A stretch of 64,000 nt of DNA from GCA-003244245 sp050699515 (lineage in GTDB: Bacteria > Actinomycetota > Actinomycetes > Mycobacteriales > Pseudonocardiaceae). Position 1 is the first letter of the stretch, and the number at the start of each line of letters is the position of its first letter. Both the position numbers and the translations under genes were made by a program. The notes beneath the pieces were generated by a model. The model searched no databases. It was given only the letters and a program-made list of their open reading frames with translations, and had not been told where the DNA came from. The stretch covers positions 10,894-74,893 of the forward strand of contig JBOHFF010000101.1 of assembly GCA_050699515.1 (NCBI GenBank), read 5' to 3'. Shown piece by piece: positions 14,985-24,449 of this stretch.

Positions 14985-16691
14985 ATGACGAGGGATGGCG
15001 ACCAGCTGCGGCGGAGTCCGCACCTGGTCGTGTGCGGTGACAACCCGCTGGCCTATCGCCTGGTCGAGGAGCTCGTCACGCAAATCGGTGACGAGGTGAC
15101 CGTGATCCTGCCGTCGACGGAACGGAACTACGGACCCCGGATCGCGTTGCTACCGAGAGTACGGGTGGTCGAGGCGCCCGAGTTGAACGACGGTGCCTTC
15201 CGTGCAGCGCGAGTGGATCAGGCTAGTGCGGTTGCCTTGGTCAGCCAGGACGACGTCGGCAACATTCATGCCGCACTTCGGATCCGGGAGCTCAACGGTG
15301 ACCTGCGGTTGGTGATCCATTTTCTCAACATGAACCTCGGTGAGCGCATCCGGACACTGTTCCCTGACTGCGCCGTGCTGTCCGACGCTGACACCGCGGC
15401 CCCGTCCTTTGTCGCTGGGGCGCTGAGCGAGCTAGCACCCAGCTACGTGCGGCTGGCAGACCGGACACTCTATGTTGCGCGACGGTGCGACGTGGCTGCG
15501 GATCGTCTGATCTGCGCGCTCGCCGACACCAGCGTGCCGGGGCATCCCGAACTGTTACCCACCGACCAGGATCAGGCCGATCTCGTGCTCGCCGAGGGTC
15601 AAGCCGCCTTCGGCGACACCGCCACTCATCGCCGACGACTCAACCTGCCGCGTGCTCTGTGGTCGCGTATCAAGGTGTGGTTCAACCGCAAGCTGGCCAT
15701 CGCCACTGTCGGATTGTTCGCCCTGCTAGGGCTCGGTACGGTCCTGTTCGCCAGCGTGGGCGGCTTCTCGTGGTCCGGCGCTCTGTATCTCACCCTCCTG
15801 AACGCCGCTGGGGCCGCCCAGCCCGACACCGAGCTCAGCACTATCAACAAGATCACCCAAACGATGGTCACGATTGTGGGGATCTCGATCATCCCGGTGG
15901 TCACCGCGACGGTGGTCGATGCCGTCGTGAGCCCTCGCCTGGACACCGCGCTGGGTAGACTTCGCCCCATCGCCGGCCACGTGATCGTCGTCGGGCTGGG
16001 CAACGTCGGCGCCCGCGTAGTGGCGCAGTTGCATGACTTGGGCGTTGCGGTGGTGTGCGTAGACAGCGACGAGCACGCCCGCGGTGTGCCGCTCGCGAGG
16101 CAGATCGGCGCGCCGATCGTGTTCGGCGACGCCAGCCGGGAGGCCACCCTGCGCGCCGCGTATCTCGGTACCTGCCGCGCTCTGGTCGCCGTCACCGACA
16201 ACGACGTCACCAACCTGGAAGTGGCCCTGCAGGGCCGCGCGATGAGCCAGGATCTCCGCGTAGTGCTGCGTTTGTTCGACAGCGACCTCGCCGAACGGGT
16301 CCAGCGCAACTTCGATATCACCATCTCCCAGAGCGTGCCCAACCTTGCCGCGCCGGCCTTCGCTGCCGCTATGCTGCGTCGCGAGGTCCTGGGCACCATT
16401 TCTGTCGGACGCATGGTTGCGCTGATCGCCGAGGTGCCCGTCCAGGCAGGCTCCCAACTTGACGGCCTGGCCAGCCATGCCGTCAACGCACCACGCCAGG
16501 TGCAAGTGATCGCGATCCAACCGCACGCGACGGACACCCTCGAGCTACCAGCGCCCTCAGAGCACCTTCTCACCAGCGGTGATCGACTGATCATCCTGGC
16601 CACCCGCGCGGGCCTCGGGCGGGTCCTGATCCACAGCGTCGCGACAGAGCTCTGGCGTCAACTCGACGAGGCCGGGGCTGCCCCTGACTAG
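14985..16691 (+). CDS. Two-RCK (TrkA-N) NAD-binding channel-like membrane protein
   Basis: The protein has 568 residues. An N-terminal Rossmann/RCK domain (about 10-140, HLVVCGDNPLAYRLVEEL) is followed by two membrane helices (LAIATVGLFALLGLGTVLF and VTIVGISIIPVVTATVV). A second RCK_N (GHVIVVGLGNVGARVVAQL, then VFGDASREATL) and an RCK_C-like tail come last. Between the helices, where a potassium channel would have a TVGYG filter, the loop reads LLNAAGAAQPDTE. It may be an ion channel of another selectivity or a nucleotide-gated sensor. ATG 14985 starts just before the first domain. Confidence 0.85.
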   Translation: MTRDGDQLRRSPHLVVCGDNPLAYRLVEELVTQIGDEVTVILPSTERNYGPRIALLPRVRVVEAPELNDGAFRAARVDQASAVALVSQDDVGNIHAALRIRELNGDLRLVIHFLNMNLGERIRTLFPDCAVLSDADTAAPSFVAGALSELAPSYVRLADRTLYVARRCDVAADRLICALADTSVPGHPELLPTDQDQADLVLAEGQAAFGDTATHRRRLNLPRALWSRIKVWFNRKLAIATVGLFALLGLGTVLFASVGGFSWSGALYLTLLNAAGAAQPDTELSTINKITQTMVTIVGISIIPVVTATVVDAVVSPRLDTALGRLRPIAGHVIVVGLGNVGARVVAQLHDLGVAVVCVDSDEHARGVPLARQIGAPIVFGDASREATLRAAYLGTCRALVAVTDNDVTNLEVALQGRAMSQDLRVVLRLFDSDLAERVQRNFDITISQSVPNLAAPAFAAAMLRREVLGTISVGRMVALIAEVPVQAGSQLDGLASHAVNAPRQVQVIAIQPHATDTLELPAPSEHLLTSGDRLIILATRAGLGRVLIHSVATELWRQLDEAGAAPD

Positions 16692-16777
16692 AGTGCCCCG
16701 GTCCGATCCGACCACCGGGGTAACGGGATACTCGCGCCACCCGGCGACCTGATGCCGGTTGCCTCGTTGAGCTGGAG

Positions 16778-19435
16778 GTGGACATCCCGGTGGCGCCGCC
16801 CGACTTGCCCTCCGTTGGACATTCGCAACTTGATTGCGTGCGAGCGCTGTTGACCGACGGGTCATGCTCGGTTCTCTCCCTGGATGTCTTCGACACGGCG
16901 CTGTGGCGCCGCGTGCCGCGGCCCACGGACGTATTCGCCATGTTGGCGTCTCGACTCCGGTCCCAGGGTCGTTGCCCATCGTGGGTCACCGATGCATCGT
17001 TTCGCCAGATGCGGATCGCGGCGGAGCAGGATGCGCGGGCTCGTCGTGGGTCTTTGGGCGGCGAAGTCTCTCTGTTCGACATCTGGCGCGCGATGCCACT
17101 GTCGTTGTTCGCCCCCGCAGTCCTCGAAGAGCTCGTGGAGGCTGAGGTCGACCTCGAACGCCGCCTCACCGTCGTCGATCTAGATATCGCGAACATCGCC
17201 GGGTTGGCCAGGAAGAACGACATTCCGGTCATCCTGGTGTCAGATACCTACTTCACCGAGGATCAGCTCTCCTACTTGTTGGACCGGCCCCAGCTCGAAT
17301 TCTTACACGGTGCACGCGTGTTCCGTTCGCACCAGCACGGTGTCGATAAGGCGTCCGGCCTGTGGCCGATCGTGCTCAACGATCTTGCGCTGAGTCCCGA
17401 GCAGCTGGTGCACATCGGGGACAACGAGGTCGCCGATCGTACCGTCCCGGCGGAACTGGGTATCCGCACTGTCCATTACCGGCGAATCGACGATGACTTC
17501 GCTCGCGTCCTGGAGCGCGAGCAGGAATGCTTGGATTCCTTCGGCCCCTTCGGCGCTCGTGTCGATGCCGTCAGCGGTGACTTCGGGCTCACCAGCCTGC
17601 GCGCCAGGACCCTCCAGTCCAGCGCGCGAACCACCAGTTCCACTATCGATATGGCATGGCGCTACGGTGCATCGGTGTTAGGCCCGGTACTGACCGGGTT
17701 CGCCGAATGGGTGGCTCGCCGGGCGCACACCTGCGGGACTCCGGTGGTGTGGTGCCCGATGCGTGAGGGGACGTTACTGGCCCGGCTCATCAGCGATGCG
17801 GCACAAGCGCGCGGATTGGCGGTGGAAGCCAAGCCGATTTGGCTTTCGCGGCAAGTGACCTCGCTCGCCGCGATCGACCGCGTCGACCAGGAATCGATCT
17901 CCGGATTCGTTCGACGCAGCTACCGTCCGACTGTTCGGCACATCCTCGGACTGCTGCGACTGCGCCCGGGTGACGTGCCCTGCCTCGCCGACCGGCTCGA
18001 CACCCTTCTCGATCAGGAGGAGATCGTCGACCGGGTCAGTCTTGCGCTGACCGAGACTCCGCACCTGAGAAACCGGCTGGCGGTCACGATCACCGGGGCC
18101 CGTGAGCGGCTTCTGACTGCTCTACGGAACAGCGGGGCGATGGACTGCACCGAGCTGACATTAGTCGATCTGGGATGGGGCGGGACGATTCAGTTACAGC
18201 TCGCGCGCGCCCTGCGCATCGCTCGAACCGGTATCGCACCGTCAGGGCTCTACCTGGCACTGGACGAGCGGTCGACTCGGCTCTATCAAGCGGGATTGCG
18301 GGCCGAGGGCTACCTCGGTCAGTCCGGACATCCCAGCGTTGTCGTCGCGGCGTGCTCGCGCAGTCCTGAGGTCATCGAGCAGTGCGTGAACGCGGTGTGC
18401 GGCTCGCTCCTGGATTTCGCCGAGGACGGCTCTCCGGTGCTGGGACCCAGCAGCGGCGCCCCCTCGCAAGACGTGGAGCGCCAGGCGGTCCAGGAGGGCG
18501 TCTCGGCGTTTCAGCGGCACTGGAATCGTTACGTCGTGGAATCCGGGGGTGATTGGCCCGACCTCACCGGTTCAGCTCATGACCGGCTGGCCAACATCCT
18601 CACTTCCGCGCTGAGGTCTCCGACACCCGAGGAAGCCGCGTTATTCGGTAATTGGCAGCATGAGGACAATTTCGGTTCAGTGGTTGTCACCCGAATCATT
18701 CCCGACGACCTCATTTCAGCAATCCCCTACCTGTCACCCAACGATCTCGATGACCTTCACATGCGTGACGCTTTCTGGCCGGCGCTGCTCGCCGCCTCCG
18801 ACCTTCACCTGGGCGCGGCGGCGCATGCACTCACCACGGGGAAGGTCGACCCGAGGATGTTCGACCCCTCGGGTGACCCGTTCGAGTCCAGCTTGCATGT
18901 CCGCACTGTAGACAATCAGTGGCACAAGGGGTCTCGTCGTCGCGTCAGGATCAATCACAACGGCTTGAGCTTTGCCCGAATGAGAGTGGATGTCCCAGCG
19001 GTGACCGATGCCGCCCTGGCCATCCCCGGGCGGCCGGCGATCGTGCGGATCGATTGGATCGAGGCCATGGTGATTGCGGGCGGGCACCCGGTCCCGCAAC
19101 TCCTACGCTGGGACGAGCCTGAAGATTTCGCCGGGCTGGCCTGCTCGGGATGCATCTGGTTGGGGGCCAACCTCGTCGAGTTCGCGACACCGCACTCCGC
19201 GTTGGTGCTCCCGCTGGCCGCGCGGGCCGGTTCTCCGGTCAGCTCGGCCCAGATCAGCGTCGCATTCGCCATGCTGCCGCAGTCCTTCTCACAACTCGAC
19301 CCGCGGATGCCTGCCACTCCGTGGGTCGCGCGGCTGGCGGGTCGGATACGCGCGGAATACCGGACCCGCGGTGTCGTCGGCGTCGCCAATGGAGCCGCTC
19401 GCCTGGCCGCGCGGCAGATCGCAGGCCGTCAATGA
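16778..19435 (+). CDS. Large HAD-superfamily protein (885 residues)
   Basis: Residues about 30-250 form a HAD hydrolase. Motif I is LSLDVFDTALWRR with the two aspartates, motif II is ILVSDTYFT, and motif IV is HIGDNEVADRTVPAELGI. The remaining 600 residues are soluble, with blocks VVWCPMREGTLLARLI, LTLVDLGWGGTIQLQLARAL and a C-terminal beta-rich part. This layout is seen in HAD proteins encoded with glycan or methyltransferase genes, but the substrate is unknown. GTG 16778 is the only reasonable start. The stop overlaps the next methyltransferase by ATGA, so the two probably act together. Confidence 0.83.
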   Translation: MDIPVAPPDLPSVGHSQLDCVRALLTDGSCSVLSLDVFDTALWRRVPRPTDVFAMLASRLRSQGRCPSWVTDASFRQMRIAAEQDARARRGSLGGEVSLFDIWRAMPLSLFAPAVLEELVEAEVDLERRLTVVDLDIANIAGLARKNDIPVILVSDTYFTEDQLSYLLDRPQLEFLHGARVFRSHQHGVDKASGLWPIVLNDLALSPEQLVHIGDNEVADRTVPAELGIRTVHYRRIDDDFARVLEREQECLDSFGPFGARVDAVSGDFGLTSLRARTLQSSARTTSSTIDMAWRYGASVLGPVLTGFAEWVARRAHTCGTPVVWCPMREGTLLARLISDAAQARGLAVEAKPIWLSRQVTSLAAIDRVDQESISGFVRRSYRPTVRHILGLLRLRPGDVPCLADRLDTLLDQEEIVDRVSLALTETPHLRNRLAVTITGARERLLTALRNSGAMDCTELTLVDLGWGGTIQLQLARALRIARTGIAPSGLYLALDERSTRLYQAGLRAEGYLGQSGHPSVVVAACSRSPEVIEQCVNAVCGSLLDFAEDGSPVLGPSSGAPSQDVERQAVQEGVSAFQRHWNRYVVESGGDWPDLTGSAHDRLANILTSALRSPTPEEAALFGNWQHEDNFGSVVVTRIIPDDLISAIPYLSPNDLDDLHMRDAFWPALLAASDLHLGAAAHALTTGKVDPRMFDPSGDPFESSLHVRTVDNQWHKGSRRRVRINHNGLSFARMRVDVPAVTDAALAIPGRPAIVRIDWIEAMVIAGGHPVPQLLRWDEPEDFAGLACSGCIWLGANLVEFATPHSALVLPLAARAGSPVSSAQISVAFAMLPQSFSQLDPRMPATPWVARLAGRIRAEYRTRGVVGVANGAARLAARQIAGRQ

Positions 19436-20511
19436 CGTCACTCAACGACTACCCCCGTCTCCTGGGTGACCGGGAAGACCCGCACGCCCAGGCCCGCGAA
19501 GCACGCCGACAGCCGCTCCTACTGCACTCGATGTCGATTTTTCGAGAGTTCTTCGAAATCATCTTCGTGCACCACGACATCTCCACCGTCGTCGAAGTCG
19601 GAGTGGAATCGGGAAAGGCCAGCGGGCTGTACGCCAGTCTCGGTGCCTCGGCTGTGTACTGCGTCGAGCCGTACCCCACCGAAGAGATCCGGGCCAGCCT
19701 TGCCGCGGACGAGGCACTGCATCTCATCGAGAAACTCTCGCCCGATGCGCTCGCCGACCTGCCGGTCGCGGACCTCTACGTGCTCGACGGCGACCACAAC
19801 TACGCCGTCGTTCGCCAAGAGCTCGACTGGATCCTTTCCCACGCACCGGAGGCCGTGGTGGTCATGCACGACCTGCTCTGGCCATGTGCACGGCGAGACC
19901 TCTACTACGAACCGTCGAGTCTTCCCACCGAGGCCAAGCATCCCGCCAGCCAGGACGGACCCACCGTCTGGCACGACGATCTCACTCCGGCAGGCCTTGT
20001 CGGACTGGGTGCCTACACCACAGCTGCACATGCCGGCGGGGAGCGCAACGGTGTGCTCACCGCTGTCGAGGACGCGATCGCTCACGCCGAGGACGAACGT
20101 TGGCGATTCGTGCTGATCCCCGCGGTATTCGGGATGGGAGTACTCATCCGAGAAACGTCCTCGGGTGCTGCTGAGCTCATGCACAGCCTCAAGCCCTACG
20201 GCCAGTCCCACCTACTGGCCGCGATGGAGAACAACCGCATCGCCCTGTATACCCGCGTCCTGCAGCTGCAATACGAGGCCGTCCCCCTCGCCGACAACGC
20301 TGACAGGCTCGCGGAAGACAAACTCACACAACGCCGCGAAATCGAACGCCTAGCAGCCGAACTCGCGAGGGCAACAGCTGAAAAACAAGCCCTGCACTGC
20401 GAGAACGCCCGACTCGCGCGACTACTCCAAGAGCACAACACCTCCCGACGGATCAGAACCACCCTGGCATCACTCCGTCGGGACGCCGCTACGTACCTTC
20501 GGCTCAGCTGA
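19432..20511 (+). CDS. Class I SAM-dependent methyltransferase with C-terminal coiled coil
   Basis: ATG 19432 overlaps the HAD-protein stop. Residues about 45-170 form a Rossmann methyltransferase fold, with STVVEVGVESGKASGLYASL as the SAM-binding motif I, YCVEPYP as motif II and DLYVLDGDHNYAVV as the acidic post-motif seen in the Methyltransf_24 type. Residues about 290-345 are a charged heptad-like helix (LTQRREIERLAAELARA), suggesting oligomerisation or binding to a partner. The target may be a sugar or peptide; context suggests glycan modification. Confidence 0.85.
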   Translation: MTSLNDYPRLLGDREDPHAQAREARRQPLLLHSMSIFREFFEIIFVHHDISTVVEVGVESGKASGLYASLGASAVYCVEPYPTEEIRASLAADEALHLIEKLSPDALADLPVADLYVLDGDHNYAVVRQELDWILSHAPEAVVVMHDLLWPCARRDLYYEPSSLPTEAKHPASQDGPTVWHDDLTPAGLVGLGAYTTAAHAGGERNGVLTAVEDAIAHAEDERWRFVLIPAVFGMGVLIRETSSGAAELMHSLKPYGQSHLLAAMENNRIALYTRVLQLQYEAVPLADNADRLAEDKLTQRREIERLAAELARATAEKQALHCENARLARLLQEHNTSRRIRTTLASLRRDAATYLRLS

Positions 20512-21589
20512 GCCGGCTTCTCGGCTGGGTGGCGCTGATGGCGGCGGCGAGGCCTTCGATGTCCTCGACACAGCCGGTCATGGGTGCGACGGTGCTCTGG
20601 CCGATGCGGCAGGCCACCGCGATTGCCTTGATGCTGATGAAGTCGGTGATCTGGGCGCCGAAGTCGATGGGGTTGCCGTCGATGGTGATGTCGCTGACCA
20701 CGAATCCGAGCTCGGGGGGGACCTCATAGACAGCGCGGACGTGGCGGCCGTCCTCGCCGCGCGTGTAGGTCCAGTACGACTTGGGATCCGAGCCGTCCGG
20801 TGTCTCCCAGCCGGCTGTGGACAGGTCGTCGAAATACAGGCCGACCGGGTCGCTCAACGCCAGGTCGGCTTTGAGACGTGCGATGCTGTTGACGACCCCG
20901 CCGATGTGTGGATCGCTGTTTCGCTGCGGAGCGCCGTACCGGGCACAATTGATCAGTTCCTGCTCTCCGGTCAATTCCTGACCGTCGATAACCCGAACGA
21001 TACTGGCGGCGGCCACGAGCTCGATCTCGGCGCCGAGCGTGTTCGCTGCTTGAACCAGGTGCATGGCGCCGTTGGTGGCGCTGTTGTTCCAGATGTTGCG
21101 GGGGAGGTAGGCGCCGGAGTTGTCGAAGAGGTCCCCGTGCTGCACGGCCGGGTCGACATGCTGATGGTAGAGCTTGAGCACGGTGTCGGGCCGGGTCTGG
21201 GCCAGCAGCTCCCAGTATTCAGGCCCCTCACAGGTGAAGGTGACCCGAGTGATCTTCCCATCAGATCGTCGCGTGACGCTCCACTCGCAGTACTCATCCT
21301 GGAGATTGCGGGAGGAGTCCGCTTCGGTCCAGCGTTGGCGGTCGGAGACCGAGCTGACCTTGACCTGGCGGGGAAAGGCGATCCAACTGACATCCTGGGT
21401 GATCGCGTCGTCGGCGGTGTCAGTCTTGGTGAGGTTGTAGAACTGGGCGCGCGGGGCGTCGTTGGTATGGTCGGGGCGTCCCTCGATTGCGGCGTCGACG
21501 CTGGCTGAGATGAAAGCGCTCCACTGCTGCAGGCCTGTCTCATCCAGGTCGGTCAATCCGCCGGGCGGCCCAAATCGAGAAATGACCAT
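20504..21589 (-). CDS. Conserved protein of unknown function, module partner A
   Basis: This 361-residue soluble protein has no signal peptide or membrane helix. Distinctive stretches are FPRQVKVSSVSDRQRWTEAD, CEGPEYWELLAQTRPDTV, NIWNNSATNGAMHLVQAANT, CARYGAPQRNSDPHIGG and GLYFDDLSTAGWETPDG. Conserved-looking His, Cys and Trp residues suggest an enzyme or metal site, but no family is recognised. It begins five bases after the stop of the next gene upstream (21595-23220), so the two form one operon. Its 3' end overlaps the convergent methyltransferase by eight bases. Confidence 0.75.
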   Translation of the reverse strand: MVISRFGPPGGLTDLDETGLQQWSAFISASVDAAIEGRPDHTNDAPRAQFYNLTKTDTADDAITQDVSWIAFPRQVKVSSVSDRQRWTEADSSRNLQDEYCEWSVTRRSDGKITRVTFTCEGPEYWELLAQTRPDTVLKLYHQHVDPAVQHGDLFDNSGAYLPRNIWNNSATNGAMHLVQAANTLGAEIELVAAASIVRVIDGQELTGEQELINCARYGAPQRNSDPHIGGVVNSIARLKADLALSDPVGLYFDDLSTAGWETPDGSDPKSYWTYTRGEDGRHVRAVYEVPPELGFVVSDITIDGNPIDFGAQITDFISIKAIAVACRIGQSTVAPMTGCVEDIEGLAAAISATQPRSRLS

Positions 21590-21594
21590 AAAAA

Positions 21595-23220
21595 TTACCT
21601 TTCCGTGGCTGCTGGGGCAGGTTTTTCGCTGATGGTGCCGTCTGGGTTCATCTGTAGTAGTGGTGCGTCGGGTGGAATGTTCGTGACCGGCAGGGTCAGG
21701 GTGAACTCGTTGAGCCGGCTTCTCTTGAACTCCCGGCGGCGGGACTCCGCTAGTCGCACATAGTCATCGAATCCCTGGGTGGTGCCGATCCGGATGGTGA
21801 CCGCATTCACGTAGTCCTGGATTCGCCCGGCGAACTCCTCGCGCCACTGCGCATCCGGCAACCCCCAGTGCTCGGCGAACTGGGCCTCGGGGCTGCCTGC
21901 CGGCAGGCCGGTGGCTGCCTGCACGATCACCTCAGCGACCTGCTGCGACACCCCACCACCCGCCGGGTCCACGGTGGCGGCGGGCGGCACGTAGCCCAGC
22001 AGCTTGCCGCGGGCGGAGCTGAAGACGGGATTGGGGAAATCCACCATCAGCACGCTGGCGGCGAACTGCGCGCTGATTATCTTTCTGCGCACCAGTTGGT
22101 TGACGACCTCGATGTCCTCGAAGGCGGCTTCGGGCACGGTGAAGGCGAAGAAAGCATCACCGGGTTGGCGGAACTCGCCTTCGACGAGTGCGAAGTCGTA
22201 GCGGGCGAGGCTGTCCAGGTACAGCTTGCCGGCCACGCTCGGCGGGACGAAACGGGCTGGAATCCCCAGGTCGTCGAGCAGGGAGTCGGTGTTGAGCCAG
22301 AAGCTCAGCGGCAAGGTCAGTGTCCTGGCCGGGTTGTCGGCGACGGTGCTGCTTTCGGTCACACTGCTGGCCAGGTTGACCGTGGTGGTCGTGCACAGCT
22401 GTCGCAGCAGCCGGTCCAGCTCGGTGATGCGCCCCTCCGGTCCCACCGCGCGCTTCAATCGGGCCGACGTCCACCGGCTCACCCCCGCCCGGACGGTGTG
22501 CTCGAGGTCCTCCGCGCCCGATAGAGATCGGTAAAGAGGGTTTTGCCGCAACGGGTCGTCCGGCGCGAGCAGGATGGTGGCGCTCATCGATTGCCAATGC
22601 ATCCAGGGCTGTTTGAGCTCTTTCATCACCATGCTGCCGTTGACGTGACTGTCAAAGCAGCCCTGACCCCGGGACTCAGGCGCTAAAGCGCTGTAGGAGT
22701 TACCCGCCCACACCCAGGTTCGATCGAGTCGCATGTAATAATTGAACTGTCCGGCAGCTCCATCCCAGCCCATGACCTGGAGAAACGTGGTAGCAGGATC
22801 ACCGATGGCGCTGGTGCTGATGAGGAGGTCGACATTGGCGGCCTGGGCACGAGTGATCGCGAAACGCAAATCACGCTCTAGTGATCCGCTCTCGGCCACA
22901 GGGATCTGGCCTGCTTCACTGGCCAGGTAGGAACGCTGCAGCGGCAATGTCGCGGCAGCGTCGATCTCGGCAAGCACGTCCTGCACGGTGAGGGGAAAGC
23001 TACCCTGGCCTAACATCATCCCCATGGGATCAGCCAGGGCTGCGAGCTCGGACTGAGACATCACCGTGGGCTCGCTGTCGAGGCCCATCACGAACCGGTA
23101 GACCGTCGAGGGCGCGAGTTGAGTGGAGATCGTCTCGGCAGCCACGATCCCTGCCAAGGCGCCCTGCGACCAAGCGGTCGCTCGACGCCGCGGGGTGGTA
23201 GACGACCACTGGCTCACCAC
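21595..23220 (-). CDS. Conserved protein of unknown function, module partner B
   Basis: A 541-residue protein starts at GTG (23220 or 23217) behind GGAGGGCAGGGG. It is soluble and has no secretion signal. The most striking motif is at residues 185-209: GQGCFDSHVNGSMVMKELK followed by PWMHWQS, with Cys188, His192, Asn194, Lys200, Trp206, His208 and Trp209. This could be a cofactor- or metal-binding segment. A second half (AFFAFTVPEAAFEDIEVV, SAQFAASVLMVDFPNPVF) is alpha/beta-like. The family is not recognised. It is co-transcribed with the 361-residue protein. Confidence 0.75.
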   Translation of the reverse strand: MVSQWSSTTPRRRATAWSQGALAGIVAAETISTQLAPSTVYRFVMGLDSEPTVMSQSELAALADPMGMMLGQGSFPLTVQDVLAEIDAAATLPLQRSYLASEAGQIPVAESGSLERDLRFAITRAQAANVDLLISTSAIGDPATTFLQVMGWDGAAGQFNYYMRLDRTWVWAGNSYSALAPESRGQGCFDSHVNGSMVMKELKQPWMHWQSMSATILLAPDDPLRQNPLYRSLSGAEDLEHTVRAGVSRWTSARLKRAVGPEGRITELDRLLRQLCTTTTVNLASSVTESSTVADNPARTLTLPLSFWLNTDSLLDDLGIPARFVPPSVAGKLYLDSLARYDFALVEGEFRQPGDAFFAFTVPEAAFEDIEVVNQLVRRKIISAQFAASVLMVDFPNPVFSSARGKLLGYVPPAATVDPAGGGVSQQVAEVIVQAATGLPAGSPEAQFAEHWGLPDAQWREEFAGRIQDYVNAVTIRIGTTQGFDDYVRLAESRRREFKRSRLNEFTLTLPVTNIPPDAPLLQMNPDGTISEKPAPAATER

Positions 23221-23402
23221 GCACTCACCCCTGCCCTCCAGCCGCTGGTCAGCCGATCACACCAAGAGTTGCCCTGCGGGAGCCGCTCCAGCAGCCTAGC
23301 TGCATCAGGTCGGCGCGCCAGACCGGTTTTTGTCACCGCGTACTGCCACTTTCGTCCACGTCGCCCTTGAGCAGCCTCAACCTGGTTTGCGAGGCTGACA
23401 CC

Positions 23403-23876
23403 ATGATCTCGATCGACGACTTCCTGTACTACGTGGACGATGCGCTCGACGGCATGGTGCACATCGTCAGCGAACTGGGCGACGACCTCGCCAATCGCCG
23501 GCCCGACCTGCCGGGCGCGAACTCGCCGTTCGCGATCCTCACGCACTGCCTCGGCGTCATGGAGTACTGGGGTGGGGAGATCATCGCCGGCCGCGGCATC
23601 GTGCGTGACCGGCCCGCCGAATTCCGGGCCACCGGCCGCGTCGCCGAGCTCACCGACGCCACGCAGCGAGCCCGGCGACAACTGCACGCCGACGTCGCCG
23701 CGCTCGACCCGTTCGGGTTACCGCGTGGGGTGCCGCGCGTCGAGTTCGCCACGCTGCCGCCGGCCCGCACCCAGGGCGGCGCATTGCTGCACATCTACGA
23801 GGAGCTCGCCCAGCACCGCGGCCAGATGGAAATCACCGGCGATCTCCTGCGGGCGCCATGGGTGCAGTTCGGCTGA
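23403..23876 (+). CDS. DinB/DUF664-family protein
   Basis: A 157-residue four-helix-bundle protein of the DinB superfamily, whose actinobacterial members include mycothiol-dependent transferases. ILTHCLGVMEYWGGEIIAGR carries the first conserved histidine of the three-His metal site. LLHIYEELAQHRGQMEITGDLL carries the others. ATG 23403 begins the family-like part; an upstream in-frame ATG (23367) adds twelve non-conserved residues. The next gene follows 18 bases later. Confidence 0.88.
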   Translation: MISIDDFLYYVDDALDGMVHIVSELGDDLANRRPDLPGANSPFAILTHCLGVMEYWGGEIIAGRGIVRDRPAEFRATGRVAELTDATQRARRQLHADVAALDPFGLPRGVPRVEFATLPPARTQGGALLHIYEELAQHRGQMEITGDLLRAPWVQFG

Positions 23877-23894
23877 CGTTGGTTCAATGCTGCT

Positions 23895-24410
23895 GTGCAC
23901 GAGACGTCGGCTGACCTGGCTGCGCTGCAGGACCTTCTCGACCGCAGCTACGCGGCCGCCGGGCAGCACCTGCTCCGCATCATCACCCCGGAGCGGCGTC
24001 TGAGCGCCGGCCAGGTCGCCGACCGGCTGACCGGCATGCGGCTGCTGGCCTTGGCGACCGTCACCGCCGATGGGCGACCGATCGTCGGACCGGTCGACGG
24101 CATCTTCTTCCGGGGCGCGTTCCATTTCGGCTCGGCACCGGATTCGGTGCGCTTTCACCACATCAGGACTCGACCGCAAGTCAGCGCGACCCATCTGCCT
24201 GGGGAGGAGCTCGCGGTCACCGTGCACGGTCGGGCCGTCCCCGTCGACATCCACAGCGAGGCGGGAGCGGAGTTCCGGCAGACCCTGCTCGAGATCTACG
24301 TCCCCCGCTACGGACCACAGTGGGAGGAGTTCCTGGACTCCGGCCCGGTCTATGCCCGCATCGACGCCGACCGGGTGTTCACGTTCCACATGGCATCCGG
24401 CAGCGACTGA
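23895..24410 (+). CDS. Pyridoxamine 5'-phosphate oxidase-like split-barrel protein
   Basis: A 171-residue flavin-binding split-barrel protein of the PPOX/F420-binding type starts at GTG 23895. Blocks LALATVTADGRPIVGPVDGIFF and FHFGSAPDSVRFHHIRTRPQVSATH are typical of actinobacterial members that use FMN or F420. A Glu/Tyr-rich region (IYVPRYGPQWEEFL) follows. The substrate is unknown. It lies in a run of small co-directional genes. Confidence 0.85.
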   Translation: MHETSADLAALQDLLDRSYAAAGQHLLRIITPERRLSAGQVADRLTGMRLLALATVTADGRPIVGPVDGIFFRGAFHFGSAPDSVRFHHIRTRPQVSATHLPGEELAVTVHGRAVPVDIHSEAGAEFRQTLLEIYVPRYGPQWEEFLDSGPVYARIDADRVFTFHMASGSD

Positions 24411-24449
24411 GATGACGGGTGCGCAGTCCGGCCCACATAGGCTGCTGAG

